From Ricinus communis (Eukaryota > Streptophyta > Magnoliopsida > Malpighiales > Euphorbiaceae), in NCBI RefSeq assembly GCF_019578655.1, contig NC_063256.1:26460342-26524341 (forward strand): a DNA stretch of 64,000 nucleotides, written 5' to 3'. The notes under the pieces are model-generated. The model worked only from the letters and a program-made list of their open reading frames with translations. It did no database searches and was not told the origin of the DNA. Positions within the stretch are counted from its first letter, which is position 1. The number at the start of each line of letters is the position of its first letter. Made by a program: the position numbers and the translations under genes. Shown piece by piece: positions 47,393-57,699 of this stretch.

Positions 47393-50300
47393 TACGGGGT
47401 AGTTTTCTCATATTAAAAAATTTACTCCTTCTACGAGGCTGTTTTCTTAGACTCGGAATTGCACTACTTTTACATAGTTATTTTCGCAGATTCCTAAATA
47501 TACACGATTTATGGGGTTATTTTCTTATATTGATAAATATACCACATTTCCGGATTGTTTTCTCATATTAAATTATTGGCACTATTATGAGGTTGTTTTA
47601 TCAAATTCATAAATATACTCATTGTACGGGGTTATTTTCTTATATCGATAAATGTACCTCTTTTACGGGGTTGTTTTCTCATATTTTAAAATTAACCCAT
47701 TTAAGGGGTTGTTTTCTCATACTCACAAATATACCAAAATTACGGGATTATTTTCTCCGACTGACAAATATCCTCGTATTACGTGGTTGTTTTCTAGTAT
47801 TTATAAACATACTCCTCTTACAAGGTTGTCTTCTCATATTAAAAAATTTACCCCTTCTACGAGGCTGTTTTCTCAAACTCGTAATTACACTACTTTTATG
47901 GGGTTGTTTTCTTAGATTCATAAATATACACGGTTTACGCGGTTAATTTCTTAGATTGATAAATATACCACTTTTATGAGGTTGTTTTCTCATATTAAAT
48001 TATTAGCACTATTATGGGGTTGTTTTCTCAAATTCATAAATATACACATTTTACGAGGTTATTTTCATATATCGACAAATATACCCCTTTTACGGGGTTG
48101 TTTTCTCATACTCACAAATATACCAAAATTACGGGATTATTTTCTCCGATTGACAAATATCCCGGTATTACGAGGTTACAGTATTTATAAATATACCCCT
48201 CTTACGGGGTTGTTTTCTCATATTAAAAATTTATCCCTTCTACGAGGCTGTTTTCTCAAAGTCGCAATTACACTACTTTTACGGAGTTGTTTTCTCAGAT
48301 TCATAAATATACACGCTTTACGGGGTTATTTTCTTATATTGATAAATATACCACTTTTACGGAGTCATTTTCTTAAATTAAATTATTAGCACTATTATGG
48401 GGTTGTTTTGTTAAATTCATAAATATATACGTTTTACGGGGTTATTTTGTCATATTATAAAATTAACCCATTTAAGGAGTTATTTTTTCATACAAATATA
48501 CTAAAATTACGGGGTTATTTTCTCTGATTAATAAATATCCCCGTATTACGGGGTTATTTTGTCATATTATAAAATTAACCCATTTAAGGAGTTATTTTTT
48601 CATACAAATATACTAAAATTACGGGGTTATTTTCTCTGATTAATAAATATCCCCGTATTACGGGGTTGTTTTCTCATATTAAAAAATTTACTCCTTCTGC
48701 GAGGCTGTTTTCTCAAACTCTCTGTTACACTACTTTTACAGGGTTGTTTTCTCTGATTCATAAATATACGCGTTTTGAGGGTTATTTTCTTATATTGATA
48801 AATATACCACTTTTCCGCTATCATTTTCGCATATTAAATTATTAGCACTATTATGGAGTTGTTTTCAATATACCACTTTTACGGGGTCATTTTCTCATAT
48901 TAAATTATTTGCACTATATGGGATTGTTTTGTCCAATTTATAAATATATACGTTTTACGGTGTTATTTTCTTATATCGACAAATATACCCCTTCTGCGGG
49001 ATTATTTTCTCATATTATAAAATTAACCCATTTAAGGGGTTGTTTTCTCATACTCACAAATATATCAAAATTATGGTGTTATTTTCTGCAATTGATAAAT
49101 ATCCTTGTATTACGAGGTTATTTTCTCATATTAAAAAATTTACCCCTTCTACGAGACTGTTTTCTCAGACTCGCCGTTACACTACTTTTACGGGGTTGTT
49201 TTCTCAGATTCATAATTATACATGTTTTACGGGGTTATTTTCTTATATTGAAAAATATACCACTTATACGGGGTCATTTTGTAATATTAAATTATTAGCA
49301 CTATTATGGGGTTTTTTAAATATACCACTTTTACATGGTCGTTTTCTCATATTAAATTATTAGCATTATTGTGGAGTTATTTTGTCAAATTTATAAATAT
49401 ACACATTTTACGGGGTTATTTTCTTATATCGACAAATATACCCCTATTACGGGGTTGTTTTCTCATATTATAAAATTAACCCATTTAAGGGGTTGTTTAA
49501 TCATACTCACAAATATACCAAAATTATGGAGTTATTTTCTCTGATTGATAATTATCACTGTATTATGGGGTTATTTTCTCATATTAAAAGCTTTACCCCT
49601 TCTATGAGGCTATTTTCTCAGACTCGCAATTACACTACTTTTACGGGGTTGTTTTCTCATATTCATAAATATACACATTTTACGGAGTTATTTTCTTATA
49701 TTGATACCACTTTTACGGGGTCATTTTCTCATATTAAATTATTAGCACTATTATGGGGTTGTTTTGTCAAATTTGTAAATGTACACGTTTTACGGGGTTA
49801 TTTTCTTATATCGACAAATATACCCCTTTTACGGGGTTGTTTTCTCATATTATAAAATTAACTCATTTAAGGGGTTGTTTTCTCATATTCATAAATATAC
49901 CAAAATTACGGGTTATTTTCTCCTATTGACAAATATCCTCGTATTACAATGTTATTTTCTCATATTAAAAGATTTACCTCTTCTACGAGGTTGTTTTCTT
50001 AGACTCACAATGACACTACTTTTACGGGGTTGTTTTCTCATATTCATAAATATACAAGTTTTACGGAGTTATTTTCTTATATTGATACCACTTTTACGGG
50101 TCGTTTTCTCATATTAAATTATTAGCACTATTATGGATTTGTTTTGTCAAATTCATAAATTTACACGTTTTACGGGATTATTTTCTTATGTCGACAAATA
50201 TACCCTTTTACACTGTTGTTTTCTCATATTACGAGATTAACCCATTTAAGGGGTCTTTTTCTCATACTCACAAATATACAAAAATTACAGGGTTATTTTC

Positions 50301-53300
50301 TTCGATTGGTAAATATCTCCGTATTACAGGGTTGTTTTCTCATATTAAAAAATTTATCCCTTCTACGAGGCTGTTTCCTCAAACTCGTAATTATAATACT
50401 TTTATGGGGTTGTTTTTTCATATTCATAAATATGCACGTGTTACGAGGTTATTTTCTTATATTGATAAATATACCACTTTTAAGGGATCGTTTTCTCATA
50501 TTAAATTATTAGCACTATTATGGGGTTGTTTTCTTAAATTCATAAATATATACGTTTTACGGGGTTATTTTCTTATATTGACAAATATATCCTTTTTACG
50601 GCGTTATTTTCTTATATCGAATAAATATATCGCTTTTACGGGGTTGTTTTCTCATATTATAAAATTAACCCATTTGAGGGGTTGTTTTCTCATACTCACA
50701 AATATACCAAAATTACAGGATTATTTTCTCCGATTGATAAATATCCTCCTATTATGGGGTTATTTTCTCATATTAAAAAATTTACCCCTTCTACGAGGCT
50801 GTTTTCTCAGACTCGTACTTACACTACTTTTCCAGGGTTGTTTTCTCAAATTCATAAATATACATGTTTTATAGGGTTATTTTTTTATATTGATAAATAT
50901 ACCACTTTTATTAGGTCGTTCTCTCATATTAAATTATTAACACTATTATGGGGTTGTTTTGTAAAATTTATAAATGTACACATTTTACAGGATTTTTTTA
51001 TATCCACAAATATACCCCTCTTACGGGGTTGTTTTCCCATATTATAAAATTAATCCATTTAAGGGGTTGTTTTCTCATACTCACAAATATACCAAAATTA
51101 TGGTGTTATTATCTCTGATTGATAATTATCACCGTATTATGGGGTTATTTTCTCATATTAAAAACTTTACCCCTTTTACGAGGCTATTTTCTCAGACTCG
51201 CAGTTACATTACTTTTACGGGTTGTTTTCTCATATTCATAAATATACACGTTTTACGGAGTTATTTTCTTATATTGATACCACTTTTACGATGTCACTTT
51301 CTCATATTAAATTATTAGCACTATTATGAGGTTGTTTTGTCAAATTCATAAATGTACACGTTTTACGGAGTTATTTTCTTATATCGACATATATACCACT
51401 TTTACGGGGTTGTTTTCTCATACTCATAAATATACCAAAATCACTTAGTTATTTTCTTCTATTGATAAATATCCCCGTATTACAGTGTTATTTTCTCATA
51501 TTAAAAAATTTACTACGAGGTTGTTTTCTTAGACTCGCAATGACACTACTTTTACGGGATTGTTTTCTCATATTCATAAATATACACGTATTACGGAGTT
51601 ATTTTCTTTTATTGATACCACTTTTACGGGGTTATTTTCTCATATTAAATTATTAGCACTATTATGGGGTTGTTTTGTCAAATTCATAACTTTACACGTT
51701 TTACGAGGTTATTTTCTTATATCCACAAATATACCCCTTTAACGGGGTTGTTTTCTCATACTCTAACATTAACTCATTTAAGGGCTTATTTTCTCATACT
51801 CATAAATATACCAAAATTACGGGGTTATTTTCTGCGATTGATAAATATCCTTGTATTACGGGGTTGTATTCTAATATTTATAAATATACCCCTCTTATAG
51901 GGTTGTCTTCTCATATTAAAAATTTTACCCTTCTATGACATTGTTTTCTTAGACTCGCAATTACACTACTTTTATGTAGTTGTTTTGTCAAATTCATAAA
52001 TATACATATTTTACGGGATTATTTTCTTATATCGACAAATATACCCCTTTTACGGGGTTATTTTCTCTTATTCTAAAATTAACCCATTTAAGGGCTTATT
52101 TTCTCATACTCATAAATATACCAAAATTACGAGGTTATTTTCTCCGATTGATAAATATCCTCGTATTATGGGGTTGTTTTCTAATATTTATAAAAATACC
52201 CCTCTTACAGGGTTGTCTTCTCATATTAAAAGTTTTACCCCTCTACGAAACTGTTTTCTCAGATTCGCTATTACACTACTTTTATGCGGTTGTTTTGTCA
52301 AATTCATAAATATACATATTTTACGGGGTTATTTTCTTATATCGACAAATATACCTCTTTTACGGGGTTATTTCCTCTTATTCTAAAATTAACCCATTTA
52401 AGGGGTTGTTTTCTCATACTCATAAATATACCAAAATTACAGAGTTATTTTCTCTGATTAATAAATATTCTCGTATTACGGGGTTGTTTTCTAATATTTA
52501 TAAATATAACCCTCTTACGGGGGTTGGTTTCTCATATTAAAAATTTTACCCCTTCTACAACACTATTTTCTCAAACTCGCAATTACACTACTTTTATGTG
52601 GTTATTTTTTCAAATTCATAACTATACACGTTTTACGGGGTTATTTTCTTATATCGATAAATATACTCCTTTTACGGGATTATTTTATCATACTCTAAGA
52701 TTAACCCATTTAAAGGGGTTGTTTTCTCATACCCTCAAATATACCAAAATTACGGGGTTATTTTTTTTGATTGATAAATATCCCTCTATTACGGGGTTGT
52801 TTTCTCATATTATAAAATTTATCTCTTCTACGAGGCTATTTTCTCAGACTTGCAATTACTCTACTTTTACGGTGTTGTTTTCTCAGATTTATAAATATAC
52901 ACGTTTTATGGGTTATTTTCTTATATTGATAAATATACCACTTTTACGGGGTCTTTTTCTCCTATTAAATTATTACCACTATTATGGGGTTGTTTTATCA
53001 AATTCATAAATTTACCATTTTACGGGGTCATTTTCTTATATCGACAAATATACTCCTTTTACGGATTTGTTTTCTCATACTCTAAAATTAACTCATTTAA
53101 GAGGTTGTTTTCTCATACTCACAACTATACCAAAATTACAGGCTGTATTACGGGGTTGTTTTCTAATATTTTTAAATATACCGCTCTTACGGGGTTGTTT
53201 TCTCATGTTAAAAAATTTACCCCTTCTACGAGGCTGTTTTGTCAGACTCGCAATTACACTACTTTTACGGGGCTGTTTCTCAGATTCATAAATATACACT

Positions 53301-53742
53301 ATTTATCGGGTTATTTTCTTATATTGATAAATATATCAATTTTACGGGATCGTTTTCTCATATTAAATTATTAGCACTATTATGGGGTTGTTTTGTTAAA
53401 TTCATAAATATACACGTTTTACGGGGTTATTTTCTTATATCGACAAATATACCCCTTTTACGGGGTTGTTTTCTCATATTATAAAATTAACCCATTTAAG
53501 AGGTTGTTTTCTCATATTCACAGATATACCAAAATTACGGGGTTATTTTCTCCAATTGATAAATGTCCCCGTATTACGGGGTTGTTTTCTAATATTTATA
53601 AATATACTGCTCTTACGAGGTTATTTTCTCATATTAAAAAATTTACCCCCCTTCTCTAAAATTTTTCTCGGACTATGATTACCTACTTTTGGGGTTGTTT
53701 TCTCAGATTTATAAATATAGACATTGTACTGGGTTATTTTCT
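47393..53742. repeat. Satellite array, right block (HOR 10- and 11-part units)
   Basis: About 6.35 kb of the same 39-bp-based satellite as 26495-29226. The tail ttaaattattagcactatta recurs near 47570, 47996, 48383, 48838, 49290, 49737, 50120, 50504, 50933, 51313, 51646, 52967 and 53363. Spacings of about 426-429 bp fit eleven sub-repeats. Spacings of about 380-388 bp fit ten, usually because the tatttataaatatacc sub-repeat is missing; in several of these the ttgataaatatacc sub-repeat is also shortened (for example near 49700, 50085 and 51275). An identical 112-bp pair lies at 48434-48545 and 48546-48657. The array decays after 53640. On both strands the 39-bp period keeps long frames open by chance. 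Confidence 0.95.
48434..48657. repeat. Exact 112-bp tandem pair in the satellite
   Basis: Two copies of three joined sub-repeats (48434-48545 and 48546-48657) show no difference. Neighbouring sub-repeats differ by 10% or more, so this is a very recent local duplication. Confidence 0.9.
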
Positions 53743-53859
53743 TGTACATATCCTAAATCCATTCTTCTTTTTGCACTTGTGCTTCTAGGAATGACATGTT
53801 AGAGGCTTGTGATTCACGCAATATTGATCTTTTACAGATTATGGGTTTCTCCACTCTAC

Positions 53860-54340
53860 TGTCAACTTTTAGTAACTAAGGGACCATGTCTTTAGATTGA
53901 ATGGACAAGAGCTATGCCCCATGATTGGAGAATTTTATGCTATTCTTGGCATTCTCATGGATTCTACACATCTCATTACCCTGCCAAAACTCAATGATCC
54001 ATTTCCTAGCGAACTAGTGGAGTTATTCGACATGCCCCCAGCTAAGGCACTTTCCCATTCTATTGGCAAGTATATTACCCTTACTTCATGGATCTCTTAC
54101 TGTGAGAAGAAGGAGAAGGGCATCCCTTCTAGAATACGAATGCTAGGCTTTTGGCTTTATGCCCAATTTCTACTGATTTCTCCTCAAGGAGAGGGAGATA
54201 TCAAAATTGCTAGCATTATTGACTAGGTGGAGCATGGAGCAGATCCAATTCCTGTCATCTTGGCTAAAACCACCATTAAGTTAGACATGTACAAAACCCA
54301 TCAACGGTTTGGTGGCAGCCTCGTTCTCTTATAAGTACAC
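53860..54340 (+). pseudogene. DUF7745-like ORF, antisense to a Tat-type pol remnant
   Basis: The longest open part is 53897-54226 (MNGQELCPMIGEFYAILGIL ... LTSWISYCEKKEKGIPSRIR ... MLGFWLYAQFLLISPQGEGD), closed by TAG. The homology then goes on in the same frame (VEHGADPIPVILAKTTIKLD, then a glycine-rich GGSLVL). The pattern of a CPxIxEF start, a hydrophobic middle and NPxPxILAET-like end resembles plant DUF7745 proteins, which are mostly transposon-borne. I recall the family from memory, so this is a tentative match. The frame lacks its start region and is broken, so it is a remnant. It lies 3' of, and opposite to, the pol remnant at 54600-55490, as antisense reading frames do in Tat-lineage elements (Grande, Retand). 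Confidence 0.55.
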
Positions 54341-54369
54341 AGCCAAATCTCTTTTCTTTTACCTTTTTG

Positions 54370-54515
54370 CCTTAATTTTTGCCTAAGCCGCCCTCTCGAG
54401 TTTCCAACTTAGCAGGCTTTTGTCTTAACTTTTGCCTAAGCTGCCCTTTTGGGTTTTCGACTCAGTAGACCTTATTTTTTCCTAAGCCATCATTTCGGGT
54501 TTTCAACTTAGCTTC
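54370..54515. repeat. Three-copy tandem repeat in the Tat-type 3' region
   Basis: Three degenerate copies of about 47 bp share ttttgcctaagc, a cgccct- or gcccttt-like centre, gggtttt and caacttag. Copies start near 54374, 54424 and 54470. Tat-lineage elements commonly carry such arrays between pol and the 3' LTR. Confidence 0.75.
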
Positions 54516-54599
54516 TTTTTTTCTTTTTCTTATTTTGTATTTTGTAGTTTTTTATTTTCTCTATTTTTATAGATTTGGCAGTGGGAGGAACTTCAGATA

Positions 54600-55490
54600 T
54601 TGACCATCACGAGGGATATCGACAACTACGAACCAAAGCATCTTTTTCCATTATTAACCAATAATAACCTTGCCGCATGATCTTCCTGGTTAACACTGTG
54701 CCATTCATATGTGGCTCGCATACTCCTTTATTAATTTCTTCCATTGTTGCTTGAGCTTCTACTTTAGTCACACATCGGAGGTGTATACCTAACACCATTC
54801 TTCTATACAAGAGATCCTCATGGTTGATGTAATTCCTAGCTTGGCTTCTCTTCTAGTCCTATATGAACTTGCATTACCTGATCCTCTTGATAACAAGGCG
54901 CACCTGATTTCACAATCATTAAAGGCTTCATCGGAAGTTGCAAGGGATTGACCCATAAGGTAGCCAGCGCATCCACCATCAGATTCTCATCTTGAGGCAA
55001 GTGTACAAAGGAACGCTTAGAGAAATTACATACTAAACTCTTGAGATAGTTGACATACGGCTTTAACCTCTCTTCTTTTACTTCCCATTTCTTGAAAGGC
55101 TTGTTGGATCACTAGCATGGAGTCCTCGTAGACATCACGTGCTTAGCTCCTGCTACCATGGCCGCTTCTAATCCAAATAAACATGCTTTAGACTCTGCCA
55201 TGTTATTGTTCACTCTAAAGTCCATTCTCTTGGCCATCGACAACATCTTCCCTTCTAGCATGATCAGAACTACTCCCAAGCCTGCCTCTCTTGTGTTCAC
55301 GGCTCCATCGAAGTACATCTTTCTTTTGGATCTCAATTGCCCCTAGATTCTCATCAGGAAATTCCAGATCCCAAGGGTCGTCTCCTTCAATTGCATTCTG
55401 AGCTAGAAACTTAGCTGCAGCTCTACTCTTAACTACTTTTTTAGTGATGTATTCAATGTCGAATTCATTAGGAGCACTAACCATCTAAGA
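54600..55490 (-). pseudogene. Tat-lineage gypsy RNase H and integrase remnant
   Basis: Minus strand, gene order from 55490 down. First comes the end of the polymerase RNase H and linker (NEFDIEYITKKVVKSRAAAK, then DDPWDLEFPDENL), then a second RNase H domain (KMYFDGAVNTREAGLGVVLI, then NNNMAESKACLFGLEAAM). Near 54607-54810 lies the integrase zinc-binding segment (GIHLRCVTKVEAQATMEEIN, then MRQGYYWLIMEKDA). The presence of a second, archaeal-type RNase H before integrase is characteristic of the Tat lineage. The link between the two parts (54811-55110) is frame-broken, and the polymerase and the integrase core are missing. Confidence 0.8.
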
Positions 55491-56199
55491 CAGGTTTCTT
55501 GTAAGAGATGGAGCTTCAAGTAAGTACTTCAGAGCTATCTATTTTTGAAATTGTTTGAATGAAGATTATAAAAAGTGAAAACTGTGGTGGACCCATCTAA
55601 ATAGATTAGATCCACTAAGGTGCAAGTGAGTTTTTTGAGAAAAACTAATATGGAAGTCATTGCACAAAAGTTGAGCAAAGAAAACTTAATGAGTTACATA
55701 CTTAAGCAAAGGGTTGATTAGTAATGTAATTATAAGTATCAATCCAAATAAAATAAACAAGTCTATATGAAAAGGTTAGTGGGAGTATAATAATGTTTTC
55801 TAATATTGTATATTGTGGACATATAGGGAAAGCAGAAAGTGAGAAATCCTTTATCATGAGTCTACCAAGACTTCTCAATCCATAAAGAGTTAGAATATGC
55901 AATTTACTTTCTAGGATTGAGATCTATAGAGATAGATGCTTCAAACTGCATGAATGTTTTAAATTTCTAGTACATAGATATATGTGTTAAAGGAGTTTAA
56001 CATGGAATAATCAGAGAAAGATTCTTAGCGATGTCTCATGACATATCTTTTTCCCCAAGATATGTGTCATAAACACTCATTGAGAAAGAGGTTATTAATA
56101 GAATAATTTATGCGAAAGCATAATATTCTATAATGTATATATGTCATGTTATGTACTAGATTTTATGGTTATTCTAGATATGGATTACAAATCCCATAG
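55491..56199. other. Unassigned AT-rich DNA, probably degraded copia pol
   Basis: No frame of useful length and no clear homology. It precedes a recognisable copia RNase H end in the same (plus) orientation, so it may be more of the same element, too decayed to read. Confidence 0.4.
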
Positions 56200-56640
56200 A
56201 ATAAACTCATAAGATAGATTCAATTCATTTTTATAAGGAAAGCATGAGTTTTGGAAAAAGTTCCAAAAGGATCATTCTTACGACTTGAGCTGAATACATC
56301 TCATTATATTTGAGGCAATATATGAGAGATATTTGGATCTTAATATTCTTTTTCACGAATAAGGTGTGGTTCATAAATATTGTTGATCTAAAGAGTTAGA
56401 TAGACAGTAAAGCCACTTCAAAGAACCAAGGTCTCATATGCGATCTAAAATATTGTATTGAAGCATTACCAATAAATGACTTATTGGTAGAATATAAAGA
56501 TAAAATAAATACCCATTGAGGATAACAAAGTTGATCCTCCAACAAAGCCATTTGACCTAGCAAGAACATGATCATCATAAGAAATAGCTTAATATTCGAT
56601 ACCATGATGATTAGCTTTGATTGTGCTTTACTGCAAGTGT
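56200..56640 (+). pseudogene. Ty1/copia RNase H, C-terminal end (degraded)
   Basis: With frame changes the plus strand gives ESMSFGKSSKRIILTT, a stop, then AEYISLYLRQYMRDIW, matching the copia pattern WKSSKQ ... STxEAEYxAxxxAxxEAxW. Further on SKATSKNQG, then near ILKYCIEALP and VDPPTKPF correspond to NSKEPR, KHIERxYHLIRE and ADPxTKxL at the end of pol. The order is right, but many stops intervene. This is immediately followed by a copia-type purine tract and LTR start. Confidence 0.6.
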
Positions 56641-56646
56641 GAGATT

Positions 56647-57025
56647 GTTAGAGTATGCCCTAAAGACAAAGAGTTGTCAGATGATCTGCGTTAATCTATA
56701 CATCATAATTGATGGCATAAAATTATACTAGAGTCATTATTCGACTTTAGTGGTATGAGTGGTCAGGTATTATTAAGGAATAATCCAAACTGTTAGAGAT
56801 GAACACCATGGAATTATAAAGCGAGTTTATAATGATGAGGTTCTCATTACATACATTCCTATATATTATTCACAGTCGATGTTTGATCAAGAATTAGATA
56901 TTGATCATTGGATATTGATCAAATGCTTAAGACTACCATAATGTGTTATTACTTACTTGTGAAGTAAGTAATCTGTTTCATAAGGTTTGAGGAAAATGGA
57001 TTTCAAGATAAGCATATGGGTGCAA
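56647..57025 (+). mobile_element. Copia 3' LTR, left part
   Basis: After gcaagtgtgagat (a polypurine-like tract) comes TGTTAGAGTATGCCCTAAAG, the usual start of a group of plant copia LTRs. The LTR is cut off at about 57025 by the duplicated kinase block, so only some 380 bp remain. Confidence 0.6.
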
Positions 57026-57699
57026 TAACATACAACTCCTATTGATTTTGAAATTAATGGGAGCCAATCTATGTACCGTTGACAATAAAATAGCAAGTTG
57101 TTACTACTCGAACATAATAGATAACTATTCAAAACATATTGACTAGTAAAGGCAGTGCTGCGTAGAAAAACAAATTAATGTAGTTTAAGGCTATGCAGAG
57201 ATGGTTTATTAATGTAATCAAACTTCAACCAAATAACTAGACCCAGACAGTGCTAAAATATGGCATAAGAAACAAAAATGCAAGTGAAAACTCATTTAGG
57301 CAATTTCTGCAACTTCTTCTCTATAATACATAAAACACCAAAACTTTGAAGGAGCAATGAGGTAAAGTCTATCATGGGTTGTCAAATTCTACCATCAACT
57401 TCAAGCCCCGATCTTAAGCAAGGGCCTTTAGATTTATTTTTTCACAACTAATCTATAAAATTTTATAGCATAATTGAGGTCAACGTCATTGAAGTAATAC
57501 TTCCTTCAAAGTCATTTTGTCTATTTTTCTCATTTTTTTCTTAGAGAGGTGGAGGAAGGTGGAGGGAATGGAACGAACCAAGAGAAAACAATGACTAATT
57601 GGAATTCTAGCAAAAACAGAATGCACAAGAAAAGTTGCATTATGTTTTGCACTCACTTAAAACCTCCCCCCTAATCATTTATTGTTTTGTATGTAGTTA

